A DNA stretch of 64,000 bases from Stackebrandtia albiflava (GTDB lineage Bacteria; Actinomycetota; Actinomycetes; Mycobacteriales; Micromonosporaceae): assembly GCF_007994225.1 (NCBI RefSeq), contig NZ_VLLL01000005.1:1721142-1785141 (forward strand). Reading direction: 5' to 3'. A program made the translations under genes and the position numbers. Positions 24,989 to 33,069 of this stretch are shown piece by piece (the stretch's first letter is position 1; each line of letters starts with the position of its first letter). The notes beneath the pieces were generated by a model. That model searched no databases and was not told the origin of the DNA. It saw nothing but the letters and a program-made list of their open reading frames with translations.

Positions 24989-25459
24989 GTGAAGCTTCCG
25001 ACGAGCACCGAATGGGCACTGCACTGCGCGACGACCCTGGCGCAACTGCCGGCGGAACAGACGGTCTCCGCCGCGCAACTCGCCGCGTACTACGACCTCC
25101 CCCCGGCCTACCTCGCGAAGCAGATGCAACTACTCGTCAAGGCGGGTGTCCTGACCGCCACGACCGGCCCACGCGGCGGATTCCGGCTCGGACGCCCACC
25201 GGCGCGGATCAGCCTCCTGCACATCGTGGAGGCCGTCGACGGCACCTCCCCGCCCTACGAGTGCCGGGAGATCAGACAACGCGGACTCGGGGCGCTGTCA
25301 CCCGAGGAGTGCCGGAACACCTGCATCCTCGCCGCCAAGATGGCCGCCGCACACCGCGCGTGGCGTGACAGCCTGGCAGGGGTGTCACTCGCCGACATCC
25401 TGGCCGAACTGCCCGCGCACGCACCGGAACGGACCCGCGACAAGCTCGCCGGCAGGTGA
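24989..25459 (+). CDS. Rrf2-family [2Fe-2S] redox regulator, RsrR-like
   Basis: 156 residues with an Rrf2 winged helix: VKLPTSTEWALHCATTLAQL, LAAYYDLPPAYLAKQMQLLV, and wing ATTGPRGGFRLGRPP. Counting from the GTG at 24989, Glu8 and His12 coincide with the unusual Glu/His cluster ligands described for RsrR of Streptomyces venezuelae. Cysteines at 92, 108 and 112 (YECRE, EECRNTC) could supply the remaining ligands. The three-Cys spacing differs from IscR/NsrR. AAGGTGG 5 bp upstream favours this GTG over one at 24980. Likely autoregulated together with the divergent NmrA-like gene. Confidence 0.87.
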   Translation: MKLPTSTEWALHCATTLAQLPAEQTVSAAQLAAYYDLPPAYLAKQMQLLVKAGVLTATTGPRGGFRLGRPPARISLLHIVEAVDGTSPPYECREIRQRGLGALSPEECRNTCILAAKMAAAHRAWRDSLAGVSLADILAELPAHAPERTRDKLAGR

Positions 25460-25556
25460 GCGGTCGACGCGACCACCGCCGGCCCGACGGTCCGCACCGG
25501 TCACTCAAGGACCGGGCGGGCTCCCGACCCGCGGCCGAAGCCCGACACCTGACCCT

Positions 25557-25640
25557 CCAGGCCGAACCATGCCTCAGGTCATGGCCTTCCAGGCCGAACC
25601 ATGCCTCAAGACTCGGCCTTCCAGGCCGAGTAGTGCTCAT
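25557..25640. repeat. 32-bp tandem repeat extending the 3' end of the LRR gene
   Basis: Two full 32-bp units begin at 25557 and 25589 (each starting CCAGGCCGAA). A partial third begins at 25621 and contains the last codons and the stop region of the LRR gene. Each unit boundary carries the small dyad GGCCT-TCC-AGGCC. It looks like local duplication of the gene's 3' end. Confidence 0.65.
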
Positions 25641-27861
25641 CGAACCGCAGGTCCTGGAGGTCGTCGAAGTCGGGATCGTGGGTCAGGACACGGTCGAGGA
25701 GGGTGTAGGCGGCGTCGGTGTCACCCATGTGGAGAAGCACCCGGATGCGGGTGTCGTAGATGAAACCGTGTTCCGAGGGGTCCGCCACCGCCAGGCCACG
25801 CTCCAGTTCGGACAGGGCGTCGTCGTAGCGCCCCTCCTCCATCGCGTACCAGCCGAGCGCGTTCGAGGCGTGACGGGTCGCCTCCTCCTGAAACGCGCCC
25901 TCGTCGGTGTAGTGCCAGACGGCTTCCGGTTCGGGTACCGACTCCAGTACCGCCCGGGCGTGATGCCGGCACCGCTCCACGACCTCGGCACGGCGGTCGC
26001 CCTCGGTGCGCTGCGCGAGCCTGCCCAAGGCGCCGATGAGGCCGTAGCGGGCGTAGAGGGCGTCGTACTCGGAGAAGATCGCGGTGTCACCGCACCGTTC
26101 CAGGGCCGACTCCAGTAGCCCGATCGCATGGTCGTCGTCGCCGACCAACGCGGCGGCCCCCTCTGCGACCAGCCGGTGTACCTCGCGCCAGTTCGGATCG
26201 TCGACGTCGAACCGGGTCGTGACGTTGCGTAGATCGACCCTCACCTTCGGAAGTTCGGCCCCGAGCCGATCGACGGCGGCCCGGTCGAGATGGGTGTACT
26301 CCAGGTTCAGGTACGCCAACTCCGGCAGCCGGTAGAGCGACTCCGGCAGCGAGCTCAGCTCGATGAACGACAGGTCGAGGCGACACAGTCTCGGCAGGCC
26401 GGCGAACAGGTCGTCCGGCAGCGACGTGAGTGCCGGTCGCACCTCCACGTGGTCGTCGACCGTCGGGTCGTATGCGGTCTCCCGCCCGAACCGGTCGGCG
26501 TGCAGCTCGGTCAGGCCCGACATCCGCCACACCGGGGCCAACAGGTCGAACGACGGATACCGATTGCCCGAGGCGGTGAGCCCGTTGAGTTCCAACCGGG
26601 TGAGGCGTGGCAGTCCGGTCAGCGCCTCCAGGTCGGGGAGGAACGTCAGTGCCGAGTCCAGCCGCAGGCGCTCGAGGAGCGTCAGGCGAGCCAGCTCGTT
26701 CGGGAGCGCGGTGAACCGGGTGGCGGTGAGGTCGAGCGAGGTCAACCCGGTCAACCGCGTGAGTACCATCGGGAAGGGGTACGGTTCCGCGTCCCGGCGC
26801 CAGTACGAGAGGTCCAGTTCCGCGAGCCCGTCCAGGGCGGCCAGCGAGTCCGGAAGGGCGCAGTCGAGCATCGACAGGTTCAGCACGCGCAGACGCGTCA
26901 GGTCGCCGAGTGCCTCGGGCAGGCACGTCAGGTTCCCCAGGCCCTCCAGTTCCAACGTCGTGAGCGCGTCGAGGCGTCCGATGTGGTCGGGCAGGGTCTC
27001 GAATGCGTTGTGGGAGAGGTTCAGGTGTGCCAGCTTCGTGAGTCTCGTCGACTCCACGGGCAACACCGTGATCTCGTTGTGCGACAGGTCGAGTCGCCGC
27101 AACTCCGTCAACTCGAACACCTGCGGCGGGATCTCGGTGAGCCGGCGGTGCGACAGGTCGAGTTCCGTGACACCACCCTCCGCGACCAGTGCGTCCAACT
27201 GCTCCACGGTGAGGGCGTGGAGGGTCTTGACGCCTTGACGGATCACGGAGCGACCGTCCCGCAGCGCCTTCGCCAGCTCCACCACTTCGATGGAATCGCC
27301 GTCCAGGAATTCGGGCAGGATCACCCGGACGGCCTCCGCCTCGTCGAAGTCGACCGGGCAGTCGATCCGGTCGGCGTCGGCGACGACCAGGCCGTCCGGT
27401 TTGTCCCCCAGGGTCATTCCGAAGTACATGGTGGCTATGGTCAGCGGCGCGGTCGTGGTGCCGTCGACGAGGAGTTCTCCGCCGTCGTCACCGTGGAAGC
27501 CGAGGATCGCCCCGGAGACGGAGAGGTCGCCGTACACCGCGACGGTGGGGCAACCCTGCAGGAACACGTTTCGCGCCCGCACGTTACCCGTCACCAGCAG
27601 GAAGTTCCCGTTTCCGTAGTCGTGCCAGTCGATGTCGCCCGCCACGATGAGGTCGCCGTCAACGACGGTGTTGAAGGGCACCCAGTCCACCTCGGACGGG
27701 CTCGCGAAGTCTCCGGAGACGTGGAGGTCACCGTCGTAACAACGGATCTCCTGCTCGTCCGCGAACTCGTCGAAGGGATAAACGACGCGGGCCGAGACCC
27801 GGAACCGGCGTTCGGCCGTCTCGGCGTCGATGAGGCGATAGGCGGGCTGTGCGTCTGTCAC
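25606..27861 (-). CDS. Leucine-rich-repeat protein with beta-helix N-domain and TPR C-domain
   Basis: 751 residues. Residues 40-170 hold a parallel-beta, polymer-forming-like domain with repeated short strands (GDLHVSGDFASP, GDLIVAGDIDWHDYGNGNF, GDLSVSGAILGFHGD). Residues about 230-540 contain 12 or more LRRs of the bacterial 22-24-residue type, e.g. LRRLDLSHNEITVLP, LAHLNLSHNAFETLP and LCRLDLSFIELSSLP. Residues about 570-750 form TPR-like helices (NALGWYAMEEGRYDDALSEL). No signal or membrane segment, so cytosolic; likely a protein-interaction scaffold. The start at 27861 is the first ATG and no better site was seen. No named function is claimed. Confidence 0.85.
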   Translation of the reverse strand: MTDAQPAYRLIDAETAERRFRVSARVVYPFDEFADEQEIRCYDGDLHVSGDFASPSEVDWVPFNTVVDGDLIVAGDIDWHDYGNGNFLLVTGNVRARNVFLQGCPTVAVYGDLSVSGAILGFHGDDGGELLVDGTTTAPLTIATMYFGMTLGDKPDGLVVADADRIDCPVDFDEAEAVRVILPEFLDGDSIEVVELAKALRDGRSVIRQGVKTLHALTVEQLDALVAEGGVTELDLSHRRLTEIPPQVFELTELRRLDLSHNEITVLPVESTRLTKLAHLNLSHNAFETLPDHIGRLDALTTLELEGLGNLTCLPEALGDLTRLRVLNLSMLDCALPDSLAALDGLAELDLSYWRRDAEPYPFPMVLTRLTGLTSLDLTATRFTALPNELARLTLLERLRLDSALTFLPDLEALTGLPRLTRLELNGLTASGNRYPSFDLLAPVWRMSGLTELHADRFGRETAYDPTVDDHVEVRPALTSLPDDLFAGLPRLCRLDLSFIELSSLPESLYRLPELAYLNLEYTHLDRAAVDRLGAELPKVRVDLRNVTTRFDVDDPNWREVHRLVAEGAAALVGDDDHAIGLLESALERCGDTAIFSEYDALYARYGLIGALGRLAQRTEGDRRAEVVERCRHHARAVLESVPEPEAVWHYTDEGAFQEEATRHASNALGWYAMEEGRYDDALSELERGLAVADPSEHGFIYDTRIRVLLHMGDTDAAYTLLDRVLTHDPDFDDLQDLRFDEHYSAWKAES

Positions 27862-27950
27862 AGCCGTGCACGATAGCCTGCCGGTCGGACATCGGCGCGA
27901 GGTGAACCCCCAGGTGATCGCGTCCGCAAAACAATTTGCACGTCAGAGTG

Positions 27951-28475
27951 TCACCCGAGTGCCGTGAACCGATGTCGCGAATCGTTCGGATGGTCGGGAT
28001 CCCCGTTCAGCCACAGCACGCGATCACCCACCTCGCCGCCCAACCTGACGCCGTTCGACGAGTCGACCTCCTCGGTCCGGCCGCCCACCACGACCGTCTC
28101 CGCGTGCAACTTCAACCGGGCGAACCCGTGCCGGACGTCGCCGTCGCATTCAGGACCGGTCGCGTTCCCGCACGTTCGCCACCGGCCGTACACCGACACG
28201 TCAACAGAGGCGGAGAACTCCGAACTCCAAGCGTTCCCGGGAGCGCTCGACAGGTTGAACTCCCCGTCGGACCGGAAGTGGAACCAGGCTCCGGTACCGG
28301 AGACCCACACGCCGACCAGTTCGCCGCGCGACCACTCCGGGACGTTCCGCCGGTTCTCGTCCAGGATCGCGGCGCCATGGAGGAGGAGGCCGAGCAGGAT
28401 CAATCCGATCACCGTGCCGACCACGGGCTTCACGCGAAACCTCGGCACGAGATCGTCGAGAGACGACGGGATCAC
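27951..28475 (-). CDS. Single-pass membrane protein of unknown function
   Basis: About 174 residues if the GTG at 28475 is used. One transmembrane helix, VGTVIGLILLGLLLHGAAIL, lies near the N-terminus. The extracytoplasmic part has strands such as LVGVWVSGTGAWFHFRSDGEF and VSVYGRWRTCGNATGPEC with two Cys that may form a disulfide. The open frame extends to 28559, but that extension is Gly/Arg-rich and unlikely. No strong ribosome site marks either start. The pattern (membrane anchor plus a lipocalin-like beta region) is frequent in small actinobacterial envelope proteins. Confidence 0.55.
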   Translation of the reverse strand: MIPSSLDDLVPRFRVKPVVGTVIGLILLGLLLHGAAILDENRRNVPEWSRGELVGVWVSGTGAWFHFRSDGEFNLSSAPGNAWSSEFSASVDVSVYGRWRTCGNATGPECDGDVRHGFARLKLHAETVVVGGRTEEVDSSNGVRLGGEVGDRVLWLNGDPDHPNDSRHRFTALG

Positions 28476-28662
28476 GTCCCGATCATGCCTCGTGCCGTTC
28501 CACGGCGTGCGACCCGGACACCCGTGACCGCGGCACGTCCCGGCCCCTGGGGGCGGCACGCACGGCGGGCGGTGACGTCATTGGCCATCGACGCCCTTCC
28601 ATGTCCGAGGGCTGCCAGGATGGCGGGGACACGTCGAACCGGGATGGACGAAGGGAATCGAC

Positions 28663-28845
28663 ATGACCTCACGACTGCGCACACTCGCCGACGCGGTACT
28701 CGACCGGATGGTGACCGGCGGCCGCGCACAGGCCGGCGCCGACTGCTGGAAGGCCCCGTGCCGCCTGCGGACCGGCCGCTGTGAGCAGACCTGCTGCCGC
28801 AACGGCGACGGCACGGTCACCTGCGACAACGACTGCGTCTGCTGA
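28663..28845 (+). CDS. Small Cys-rich peptide (possible RiPP-like or secreted peptide)
   Basis: 60 residues. The first 27 (MTSRLRTLADAVLDRMVTGG and RAQAGAD) look like an amphipathic leader. The last 33 contain eight cysteines: DCWKAPC, GRCEQTCC, TCDNDCVC. AAGGGA 7 bp before the ATG and a strong hairpin directly after the stop (28852-28879) show a complete monocistronic unit. No modification enzyme or transporter is adjacent. Eight Cys in 33 residues suggest disulfide bonding or metal binding. Similar leader-plus-Cys-rich small proteins occur in actinomycetes, but their function is not established to my knowledge. Confidence 0.7.
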   Translation: MTSRLRTLADAVLDRMVTGGRAQAGADCWKAPCRLRTGRCEQTCCRNGDGTVTCDNDCVC

Positions 28846-28851
28846 ACCACC

Positions 28852-28879
28852 GGCCCGGCGCGCCACGTCGCGCCGGGCC
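28852..28879 (+). terminator. Terminator hairpin after the Cys-rich peptide gene
   Basis: A perfect 11-bp GC stem, GGCCCGGCGCG at 28852-28862 with its complement at 28869-28879, and a 6-nt loop. It begins 7 bp after the stop codon. Confidence 0.65.
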
Positions 28880-28910
28880 ACACACGGGCTCCGGCTCCCC
28901 TGATGGTTCG

Positions 28911-29360
28911 ATGGCCGTCGAGGGAGGACGCCTTGGGAGCCACCGGCTGGGAGTAGTCACAGCTCATCGGACGGACGTGTCCGCGGCGCTGCAGGAACTA
29001 CGGCGGGCCGTGCTCGCCTCCGGCGCCTACACCTGGGCGTCGTCCGCGCCACGACCGGATTCCATCGAGGCGTTGGCCGCCTGCCGCGACCCCGACGTGT
29101 GGGAGACGGGATTCCACTCCATTCTCGACGTGTTCACCGTCGTCGACGCAGACACTCCACCCGACGACGCCGATTCCTTCGGCGCGGTACGGCCCGTGAC
29201 GGCCGACGAACTCGACACCCTCGGTCTCGTCATGCCGACCGAGGCGGACACCGCGACCCTGTTCCGGCTGGCGACCACGCGCCAATGCGGGCGGGTCGCG
29301 ACGCTGTACCGCGACGGTTCGCCACACCTGCTGTACTTCTTCGGCTTCCCCGGGGACTGA
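28911..29360 (+). CDS. Hypothetical protein
   Basis: 149 residues with no recognised family. Features include ELRRAVLASGAYTWASSAP, an acidic middle (VVDADTPPDDADSFGAV) and a C-terminus reading GRVATLYRDGSPHLLYFFGF. The start is uncertain: the ATG at 28911 has no clear ribosome site, and a GTG at 28977 is an alternative. The protein-like composition of the frame over its whole length supports a real gene. Confidence 0.6.
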   Translation: MAVEGGRLGSHRLGVVTAHRTDVSAALQELRRAVLASGAYTWASSAPRPDSIEALAACRDPDVWETGFHSILDVFTVVDADTPPDDADSFGAVRPVTADELDTLGLVMPTEADTATLFRLATTRQCGRVATLYRDGSPHLLYFFGFPGD

Positions 29361-29455
29361 CGGCGTCACGGCTGTCACATCATGTGGGCGGGTGTCCGGT
29401 TCGGCCGTGCGGAAACCGCATTGCCGGTAGCGTCGCCGGGAAGGAGGTGCGAACG

Positions 29456-29941
29456 TTGAGCGCAGCACGCGATGAGGAGTTCTTCTCGGCAAGCGAGGAA
29501 GGCGAGATGGACATCGTCGACGACGATGCCATCTCCGAGGACGAGCTGGAGGACGAGATCCTGTTGGCCGACGGCTACCGGGCGGCCAACAGTTACGGCA
29601 CCACCCCCGAGGAGGCGCGGGAGGGCGAGAGCCTCGACCGGCAACTCGCCGCCGAACGACCCGACACCCCGGACACCTGGGTGGACGACGAGTGGCGGGA
29701 CGGCCCCAACCCCCGGGCCGAACAACTCGTCGCCGACGGCGAGGACGCGGCGGTGGAGACCGGCGGCGAGGACTACACCGACCCCGACGCCGAGGAGACC
29801 GCCGTGCACATCCGGGGCCAGGACGCCGACCAGGACGCGGAACTGGGCGACGCCACCCCGAAGGAGTCGTTGGCCGAGGCGGAGGAGTACACCGATCTCG
29901 ACCAGAGCCGCGACGGCGGACGGCACGACGACTACCGGTGA
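29456..29941 (+). CDS. DUF5709 family acidic protein (TTG start)
   Basis: 161 residues, highly acidic. The middle reads YGTTPEEAREGESLDRQLA, the core DUF5709 signature, followed by AEQLVADGED and ETAVHIRGQDA near the end. These actinobacterial proteins are mostly disordered and of unknown function. The TTG at 29456 is chosen because a near-perfect AAGGAGGTG lies at 29441-29449, 6 bp upstream. The first ATG in frame (29507) lacks such a site. A terminator hairpin follows at 29970-30006. Confidence 0.82.
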   Translation: MSAARDEEFFSASEEGEMDIVDDDAISEDELEDEILLADGYRAANSYGTTPEEAREGESLDRQLAAERPDTPDTWVDDEWRDGPNPRAEQLVADGEDAAVETGGEDYTDPDAEETAVHIRGQDADQDAELGDATPKESLAEAEEYTDLDQSRDGGRHDDYR

Positions 29942-29969
29942 GCCGCACCGGTTCCCCGGTCAGGACATG

Positions 29970-30006
29970 ACCGTGCCGGGCCGTCTCGGAGGCGGCCCGG
30001 CACGGT
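29970..30006. terminator. Bidirectional terminator between DUF5709 and dps
   Basis: A perfect 14-bp stem, ACCGTGCCGGGCCG at 29970-29983 with its complement at 29993-30006, and a 9-nt loop, between convergent genes. Confidence 0.7.
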
Positions 30007-30026
30007 TCACCGTCGTTCTGGGCGGT

Positions 30027-30632
30027 TCACGCACGCACCAGTGGCGTGTCCACCAGGTGCTCGGCCAGGAACCACGCCTGCAGTTCCCCGGTGCGGATCA
30101 CCTCGGACACCAGCAGGTCGTTCGTGCCGTCGTCCCCCATCTCGTCGGCACGGGCGGCGGCGTCGTGGCAGGAGTTGAGGATGGTCTCGTGAGCCTCCAG
30201 CAGCCGGGAGATCATCGCGGGCACCTCCTCGGCGCCGTCCGGTGGCCTGGGCACGGTGGTGATCTCCGCGACGTGCCGGGGGTCGCCCACCGCGATGCCG
30301 CCGAGGGTCTGGATTCGCTCGGCGATGGTGTCGATGAGGGCGACCTGTTCTCCGGCGTGCTTGTCCAGCAACAGGTGCAGTTGGTAGAACGTCGGGCCGC
30401 GCATCAGCCAGTGGTGCTTCTTGTACAGTCCGTAAAGGATCTGGGTGTCGGCGAGGACCTGGTTCAGCCGCTCGCACGAGTACATCCGGGTGTCGTGCGA
30501 CAGGCCCACCGGGAACTGCCGCACCGTACCGAACTGCTGAATCTCCGCCCCCGTCTGGTGCAGCCACGGCTGGCTGCCCGTCGGCGCGTGTTTACGATCG
30601 CCGGATTTGGTCACCAAGGCCGATCCCCCCAT
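30027..30632 (-). CDS. dps: Dps-family ferritin-like DNA-binding protein
   Basis: 201 residues. The ferroxidase-site segments are YGLYKKHHWLMRGPTFYQLH and LLLDKHAGEQVALIDTIAER, followed by IQTLGGIAVGDPRHVAE, as in Dps/MrgA proteins. The N-terminal 30 residues are basic and polar (KSGDRKHAP) and may contact DNA. Dps forms dodecamers that oxidise and store iron and protect DNA under oxidative stress. The start may be the ATG at 30632 or a GTG at 30614 that has GGGGGG about 9 bp upstream. The gene ends at the shared hairpin with DUF5709. Confidence 0.9.
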   Translation of the reverse strand: MGGSALVTKSGDRKHAPTGSQPWLHQTGAEIQQFGTVRQFPVGLSHDTRMYSCERLNQVLADTQILYGLYKKHHWLMRGPTFYQLHLLLDKHAGEQVALIDTIAERIQTLGGIAVGDPRHVAEITTVPRPPDGAEEVPAMISRLLEAHETILNSCHDAAARADEMGDDGTNDLLVSEVIRTGELQAWFLAEHLVDTPLVRA

Positions 30633-30719
30633 TGCACTCGGTATGTCACAGGTACTGACCGTGCCCGATGCTATCCGCCGCGACGGGGACCGCGACCCGA
30701 AATGTCCGAATCCGCCGGT

Positions 30720-31070
30720 TCAGGCGGCGTGGGGAAGTCCGCCACCGAGGCCGCGCATCGGACGCAGCATCCGCAGCAGTTTGACGGCCTCCGCCTTGGA
30801 GATCGGCTGGTCCTCCTCCTCAAGCGACTCCAGTTCCAGCTCGATCGCCTGCCGCATGAGTGTCGAGGCGGGTATACCGCGTCTGTCGGCCACCGCGTTC
30901 AGGCGCCGGTGCAACTCCACGGGCAGCCGCAGTGATCGGACGACCATCGGTTCGCCCGGTTCGGGAGGCGGGGCCGTGCCGGCCTCGGCGTGGATCAGGT
31001 CGGTGAAGTCCTCGGCGGCCACCGACTCGGCCATGTCGACCCAGTCGTCGCCGGTACGGTCGCGGTTCAT
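30720..31070 (-). CDS. Ribbon-helix-helix antitoxin-like protein
   Basis: 116 residues. An RHH-type core, VVRSLRLPVELHRRLNAVAD and RRGIPASTLMRQAIELELE, sits between an acidic N-terminus and a basic tail. The ATG overlaps the stop of the upstream small gene (ATGA at 31067-31070). Toxin first and RHH antitoxin second, translationally coupled, is the order of BrnT/BrnA-type modules. The protein probably represses its own operon and neutralises the toxin. Confidence 0.75.
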   Translation of the reverse strand: MNRDRTGDDWVDMAESVAAEDFTDLIHAEAGTAPPPEPGEPMVVRSLRLPVELHRRLNAVADRRGIPASTLMRQAIELELESLEEEDQPISKAEAVKLLRMLRPMRGLGGGLPHAA

Positions 31071-31336
31071 GACTGTTCCTCCTCCCAGGCCCGGTGGGCC
31101 TGCGCCTCGCTGGTCGTCGCCTCACGCGCCCACAGGATCTGCGAGTCGAAGCTCGGCCTCGGCCGGATGATCACCAGCAGTATCCGGCCCTCCCTGGTGC
31201 GGCCGAACACCAGCAACAGCCGGGCGCCCTGCCGCTCGACGGGGATCGCGTGCAGCGGTCGGCCGTTGAGCACCTGATGCACCTCGGCCGGCTCGACACC
31301 GGTCAGCCGCGCCAGTGCGGCGGGGAGCCATTCCAT
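31067..31336 (-). CDS. BrnT-like type II toxin
   Basis: 89 residues. It begins MEWLPAALARLTGVEPAEVH, has the central strand pair ARLLLVFGRTREGRILLVII and the C-terminal ILWAREATTSEAQAHRAWEE. The layout matches BrnT-like RNases of the RelE superfamily, whose last helix has the (W/A)REAT-x2-E pattern. The start is set at the ATG at 31336, which has GGGAG 8 bp upstream; an ATG at 31351 is also in frame. It is followed directly by the RHH antitoxin. Confidence 0.7.
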   Translation of the reverse strand: MEWLPAALARLTGVEPAEVHQVLNGRPLHAIPVERQGARLLLVFGRTREGRILLVIIRPRPSFDSQILWAREATTSEAQAHRAWEEEQS

Positions 31337-31468
31337 CGGCACGTCTCCCATCGTAATACGCGCGTAACCCGTCGGCAAGCGCTCGGCGCGGATCACCCAG
31401 GGATGCCTCCCCCGCCGGTAAGCTGCGGCGGTCCGTACCACCGCGACCGGTACCAGGGGGAAACACCG

Positions 31469-32185
31469 ATGGACTTCGTGACGGTCGATCCGACGACGGA
31501 ACTGTGGGACGAGGTGTATCGAGAGCTGCTGCGGCCCTCGTTCCCCGACAACGAGCTGAGTCCCGCCGACGTCCTCGCGCAACGTCTGCAACACGAGACG
31601 GCCGCCGCCACCGCCGCGGTGGATCCCGACTCCGGGAAGCCGGTCGCGGTGGCCCTGGGCGAGTGGTCGGAGCGGAGCCGGGTGCAGTTGCTGTCCTACC
31701 TGGCGGTGTCCCGGGGGCAACGCGGAACCGGCATCGGCGGCAGGCTGCTGACGGCGGTTCGGGAGGACTGGCGGGAGCGTTTCCGGCCGTGTGCCGTTCT
31801 CGCCGAGGTGGAACATCCGTCCGATCACGACGGATCGCGCGCGCACGGCGATCCCGACGCGCGTGTCCGGTTCTACGAACGACAGGGCGCGAAGGCACTG
31901 GAGTTGCCGCACTTCCAGCCCGCGCTGAGCGAGGCGACCCCGCGCACCTACGGGATGCTGTTGTTGTGCCTGGATCTGGACTCCGCACTGCGGGGTCCCG
32001 AACCGGGCACCATGGACCCCTCGGCGCTGCACGAGTTCCTCGCCGAGTACCTGCGGGAGAACGAGGGCGAGGTCGGCGACGACAAGCCGACGAAGGCGTT
32101 GTTCAAGGCGCTCGACCGGGAGTCGGGCATCCCGTTGCGCCCGCTGTCGGAGATCGAGTCGATTCCGCGCTCGGCGAAGCCGTGA
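31469..32185 (+). CDS. GNAT-family N-acetyltransferase
   Basis: 238 residues. The acetyl-CoA-binding motif A is clear: LLSYLAVSRGQRGTGIGGRL (R-x-x-G-x-G-G form), followed by RFYERQGAKALELPHFQPAL. The C-terminal 60 residues (LHEFLAEYLRENEGE...PTKALFKALD) are helical. The ATG at 31469 is preceded by AGGGGG about 8 bp upstream. The long frame upstream is antisense to the toxin gene and is ignored. The acyl acceptor is unknown. Confidence 0.85.
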   Translation: MDFVTVDPTTELWDEVYRELLRPSFPDNELSPADVLAQRLQHETAAATAAVDPDSGKPVAVALGEWSERSRVQLLSYLAVSRGQRGTGIGGRLLTAVREDWRERFRPCAVLAEVEHPSDHDGSRAHGDPDARVRFYERQGAKALELPHFQPALSEATPRTYGMLLLCLDLDSALRGPEPGTMDPSALHEFLAEYLRENEGEVGDDKPTKALFKALDRESGIPLRPLSEIESIPRSAKP

Positions 32186-32223
32186 CGTCACCGCCCGAAG
32201 CCGGGGGTCTCGGCGGATACGGG

Positions 32224-33069
32224 TCAGGTCAGGTGGGTCGTGAAGAAGGCGACGGCGTCGGCGGCGACCTCGGCCCGCACGGCCGCGCCGACGGGTTCGG
32301 TGTGCAGGAACCAGTAGTGCCCGACCTCCTCCCCCACCTGCCGGCCGTCGGCTCCCGGGATCAGGTTCGCGTACAGTTCGGCGTTCTCACCGGCCGGGGT
32401 GACGTCGTCGGCCCCGCCCCACCGCACCGCGACCGGGCGGTCGATCTCCGTGAGGCTCCGCGGATCCAGGAGCGGGCCGATCGCCGGTGCCACCAGGAAG
32501 GCCGCCGACACCCGGGCGTCGGATTGGTCGCCCTCGGCCGAAGTGGGCCATCGGGCGCGCACCGACTCCGGCACCTCGGCGTCGACGGCGGCGACCAGGT
32601 CCGGCAGTTCCGGTGTCGGTGGTACCGGAACCGTTCCCGACAGCATGACGGCGAACCGGTCGCGGTCACCTCGCGCACCCACCAGGGCGGCGGCGGTGTA
32701 TCCGCCGATCGAGAAACCCGCCGCGCCGATGCGGCCGACCGGTCCGGTCTCGGCCAAGTGGTCCATGACGACGGTGAAGTCCCGTGGCCGGTCCCAGAAG
32801 GCGGCGAATCCGCCCGCCCGGTACCCGTCGACGTAGTTGTTCCCGTGGTGGTCGACGGACACGGCGAGGAAACCGGCCCGGGACAGCGTCTCGGCGAGCC
32901 AGGTCATCTGCTCCGCGGCACCACCGGTCCCGTGCGATACCAGCACCACCGGAGCATCCGGCAGCGGTCGGGCGGGCCGCCACAGGTGTACACGCACCGG
33001 TCGCGCCCCGGGGCCGTCCCAGCGGGTGCGGGACGGGTCCGACAACTGGACGACTTCTTTACGGATCAC
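32224..33069 (-). CDS. Alpha/beta hydrolase of the dienelactone hydrolase / PAF-acetylhydrolase type
   Basis: 281 residues. The oxyanion turn is VVLVSHGTGGAAEQM, the nucleophile elbow GAAGFSIGGYTAAAL (GxSxG), the acidic residue near RWGGADDVTPAGE and the catalytic His near VGEEVGHYWFLH. The substrate is unknown; the family hydrolyses esters. The GTG at 33069 is used as start. If the adjacent inserted repeat is removed on paper, the upstream GyrI-like gene would end inside this start region. The two genes were therefore probably coupled originally. Confidence 0.85.
   Translation of the reverse strand: MIRKEVVQLSDPSRTRWDGPGARPVRVHLWRPARPLPDAPVVLVSHGTGGAAEQMTWLAETLSRAGFLAVSVDHHGNNYVDGYRAGGFAAFWDRPRDFTVVMDHLAETGPVGRIGAAGFSIGGYTAAALVGARGDRDRFAVMLSGTVPVPPTPELPDLVAAVDAEVPESVRARWPTSAEGDQSDARVSAAFLVAPAIGPLLDPRSLTEIDRPVAVRWGGADDVTPAGENAELYANLIPGADGRQVGEEVGHYWFLHTEPVGAAVRAEVAADAVAFFTTHLT

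Noticed and set aside
26290-27876. 528-codon frame antisense to the LRR gene
   Set aside because: Gln/Arg/Glu repeats mirror the LRR codons; the minus-strand protein has clear domains.
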